Shown here: positions 4,176 to 5,365 of the stretch, piece after piece
How the letters are laid out: the number at the start of each line of letters is the position of its first letter
Numbering within the stretch: the stretch's first letter is position 1
DNA from: an uncultured Rubrobacteraceae bacterium
Lineage (GTDB): Bacteria; Actinomycetota; Rubrobacteria; Rubrobacterales; Rubrobacteraceae
Length of the DNA: 5,365 nucleotides
Reading direction: 5' to 3'
NCBI GenBank assembly: GCA_902805985.1
Contig: CADCUW010000309.1
Coordinates: 1 to 5,365, forward strand
The notes under the pieces: model-generated
The model's input: the letters and a program-made list of their open reading frames with translations, nothing else
Database searches by the model: none
Told to the model about the DNA's origin: nothing
Translations under genes and position numbers: made by a program

Positions 4176-5365
4176 ATGGATCTTGCGGTACGCAAGGAGT
4201 CGCTGGAACGTTTCGGTGTGGAGAACCTAGGCGCGGTGCACGAGAACCTGCCGCCCGCCCGCCTCGTGGAGGCCTCCGTCAGGCGGCGGGAGGGCATGAT
4301 CAGCGAGCCCTCCGGCGCCCTGGTCGTCCGCACGGGCAAACGCACCGGCCGCAGCCCGAAGGACCGCTTTATCGTCGAGGACAACCTCACCCGCGACGCG
4401 GTGGACTGGGGCGCGGTCAACAAGCCGTTCTCCTCCGAGGCGTTCGGGGCGCTACTGGAGAAGGCCGCGAGGTACGTGGAGAACCTCGAAGAGGTCTTTG
4501 TCGTGGACGCGAAGGCCGGGGCCGACGAGCGCTACAGCCTGAACGTCCAGGTCGTCACCGAGCAGGCCTGGCAGTCGCTCTTCGCCCGCCAGCTCTTCCG
4601 CCGGCCCGACAGGGGGGAGCTCGACTCCTTCGAGCCGGAGTGGACCGTGATCTCGATGCCAAGCCTGCTCATGGAGCCGGAGGAGGACGGCACGGAGTCA
4701 GAGACCTTCGTCGGCCTCGACTTTACCCGCCGCGTAGTCCTTATCTGCGGCACGACGTACGCGGGCGAGATCAAGAAGAGCATCTTCACCGTCCTGAACT
4801 TCGTCCTCCCGACCGACCACGACGTGATGCCGATGCACTGCTCGGCCAACGTCGGGGATAGCGAAGCTGGCGACGTCGCCCTCTTCTTCGGGCTCTCGGG
4901 GACGGGGAAGACGACCCTCTCCGCCGACCCGGAGCGCAACCTCATCGGGGACGACGAGCACGGCTGGTCTGACTCGGGCGTCTTCAACTTCGAGGGCGGC
5001 TGCTACGCGAAGACCATAGACCTCTCTCCCGAGAAGGAGCCCCAGATCTGGGACGCCATCCGCTTTGGCGCCGTCCTCGAGAACGTGGCCATGGACCGCC
5101 GCACCCGCGCCGTGGACTTCGAGGACGCCCTGATCACCGAGAACACCCGCGTGGCGTACCCGCTGGAGTACATCGAGGGCGCCGTGCCCGACGGGAAGGG
5201 CGCCCACCCGTCGGCCGTTCTCTTCCTGACCGCCGACGCCTTCGGCGTGCTCCCCCCGATAAGCGCCCTCTCGCCCGAGCAGGCCGCCTACTACTTCCTC
5301 TCGGGCTACACCGCGAAGCTCGCCGGCACCGAGGCGGAGATGGAGGCCGACGTCGAGGCGACATT
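4176..5365 (+). CDS. pckA: Phosphoenolpyruvate carboxykinase (ATP), C-terminus outside window
   Basis: ATP-dependent PEP carboxykinase (EC 4.1.1.49): oxaloacetate + ATP gives PEP + CO2 + ADP, the entry step of gluconeogenesis; soluble. The window holds 396 residues of a family of about 530, so roughly 130-140 residues are missing. In order: substrate-binding RTGRSPKDR (56-64, Arg59); YAGEIKKS with Lys200/201, and MHCSANVG with His221, both near the metal; P-loop GLSGTGKTTLS (239-249, Lys245); metal/ATP motif IGDDEHGWSD (Asp259/260) with FNFEGGCYAK after it; ENTRVAYPLEYI; LTADAFGVLPP; and FLSGYTAKLAGTE near the edge. The GTP-type enzyme has different motifs, so ATP dependence is clear. All visible catalytic residues are intact and the frame is unbroken. 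The ATG start has an RBS and gives the usual N-terminus. The gene is divergent from transketolase, across a region with dyads that may control it. Confidence 0.97.
   Translation, partial: MDLAVRKESLERFGVENLGAVHENLPPARLVEASVRRREGMISEPSGALVVRTGKRTGRSPKDRFIVEDNLTRDAVDWGAVNKPFSSEAFGALLEKAARYVENLEEVFVVDAKAGADERYSLNVQVVTEQAWQSLFARQLFRRPDRGELDSFEPEWTVISMPSLLMEPEEDGTESETFVGLDFTRRVVLICGTTYAGEIKKSIFTVLNFVLPTDHDVMPMHCSANVGDSEAGDVALFFGLSGTGKTTLSADPERNLIGDDEHGWSDSGVFNFEGGCYAKTIDLSPEKEPQIWDAIRFGAVLENVAMDRRTRAVDFEDALITENTRVAYPLEYIEGAVPDGKGAHPSAVLFLTADAFGVLPPISALSPEQAAYYFLSGYTAKLAGTEAEMEADVEAT

Noticed and set aside
4025..4861. Plus-strand open frame of 278 codons overlapping pckA
   Set aside because: Arg/Gly/Pro-rich out-of-frame reading; the PEPCK frame beginning at 4176 carries all family motifs across the same bases.

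Overview
The window is high-GC DNA carrying four protein-coding genes of metabolic type, two of them cut by the window edges. No mobile element, CRISPR array, tRNA or rRNA was seen. The gene mix is an animal-type transketolase, an ATP-type PEP carboxykinase, and a stand-alone P450 paired with a disulfide-reductase-like flavoprotein. GTG starts, strong AGGAGGT ribosome-binding sites and long antisense open frames also occur. Together these fit a high-GC actinobacterium, and a deep-branching lineage such as Rubrobacter is my best guess. That assignment is inference from composition and protein character and was not checked by a search.

Layout. (1) Positions 1-413, plus strand: the C-terminal part of a cytochrome P450, with the ExxR helix and the heme-Cys loop. 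(2) Positions 410-1870, plus strand: a complete 486-residue FAD/NAD(P) oxidoreductase of the dihydrolipoamide dehydrogenase/mercuric reductase superfamily. Its start overlaps the P450 stop as ATGA, so the two form a tight operon and may be translationally coupled. (3) Positions 1871-2120: a gap between convergent genes holding small palindromes, a degenerate octamer repeat and a hairpin terminator oriented for the transketolase. (4) Positions 2121-3989, minus strand: a complete transketolase. (5) Positions 3990-4175: a divergent promoter region with two candidate promoters, a GCGGCG/CGCCGC dyad that occurs twice, and a longer imperfect inverted repeat. (6) Positions 4176-5365, plus strand: ATP-dependent PEP carboxykinase, running off the right edge.

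How the genes fit together. Transketolase (non-oxidative pentose phosphate pathway) and PEP carboxykinase (entry into gluconeogenesis) are divergently transcribed from one short intergenic region that is rich in inverted repeats, so shared control by carbon source is plausible. The P450/flavoprotein pair is a separate unit converging on this pair. The flavoprotein keeps the redox CxxxxC motif but lacks the catalytic His-Glu dyad of dihydrolipoamide dehydrogenase, so its substrate is open. It may be an electron donor to the P450 or may act on a separate substrate in the same pathway.

I do not see a clearly new biological system. The parts most worth a second look are the P450/divergent-reductase pair and the structured divergent promoter region.
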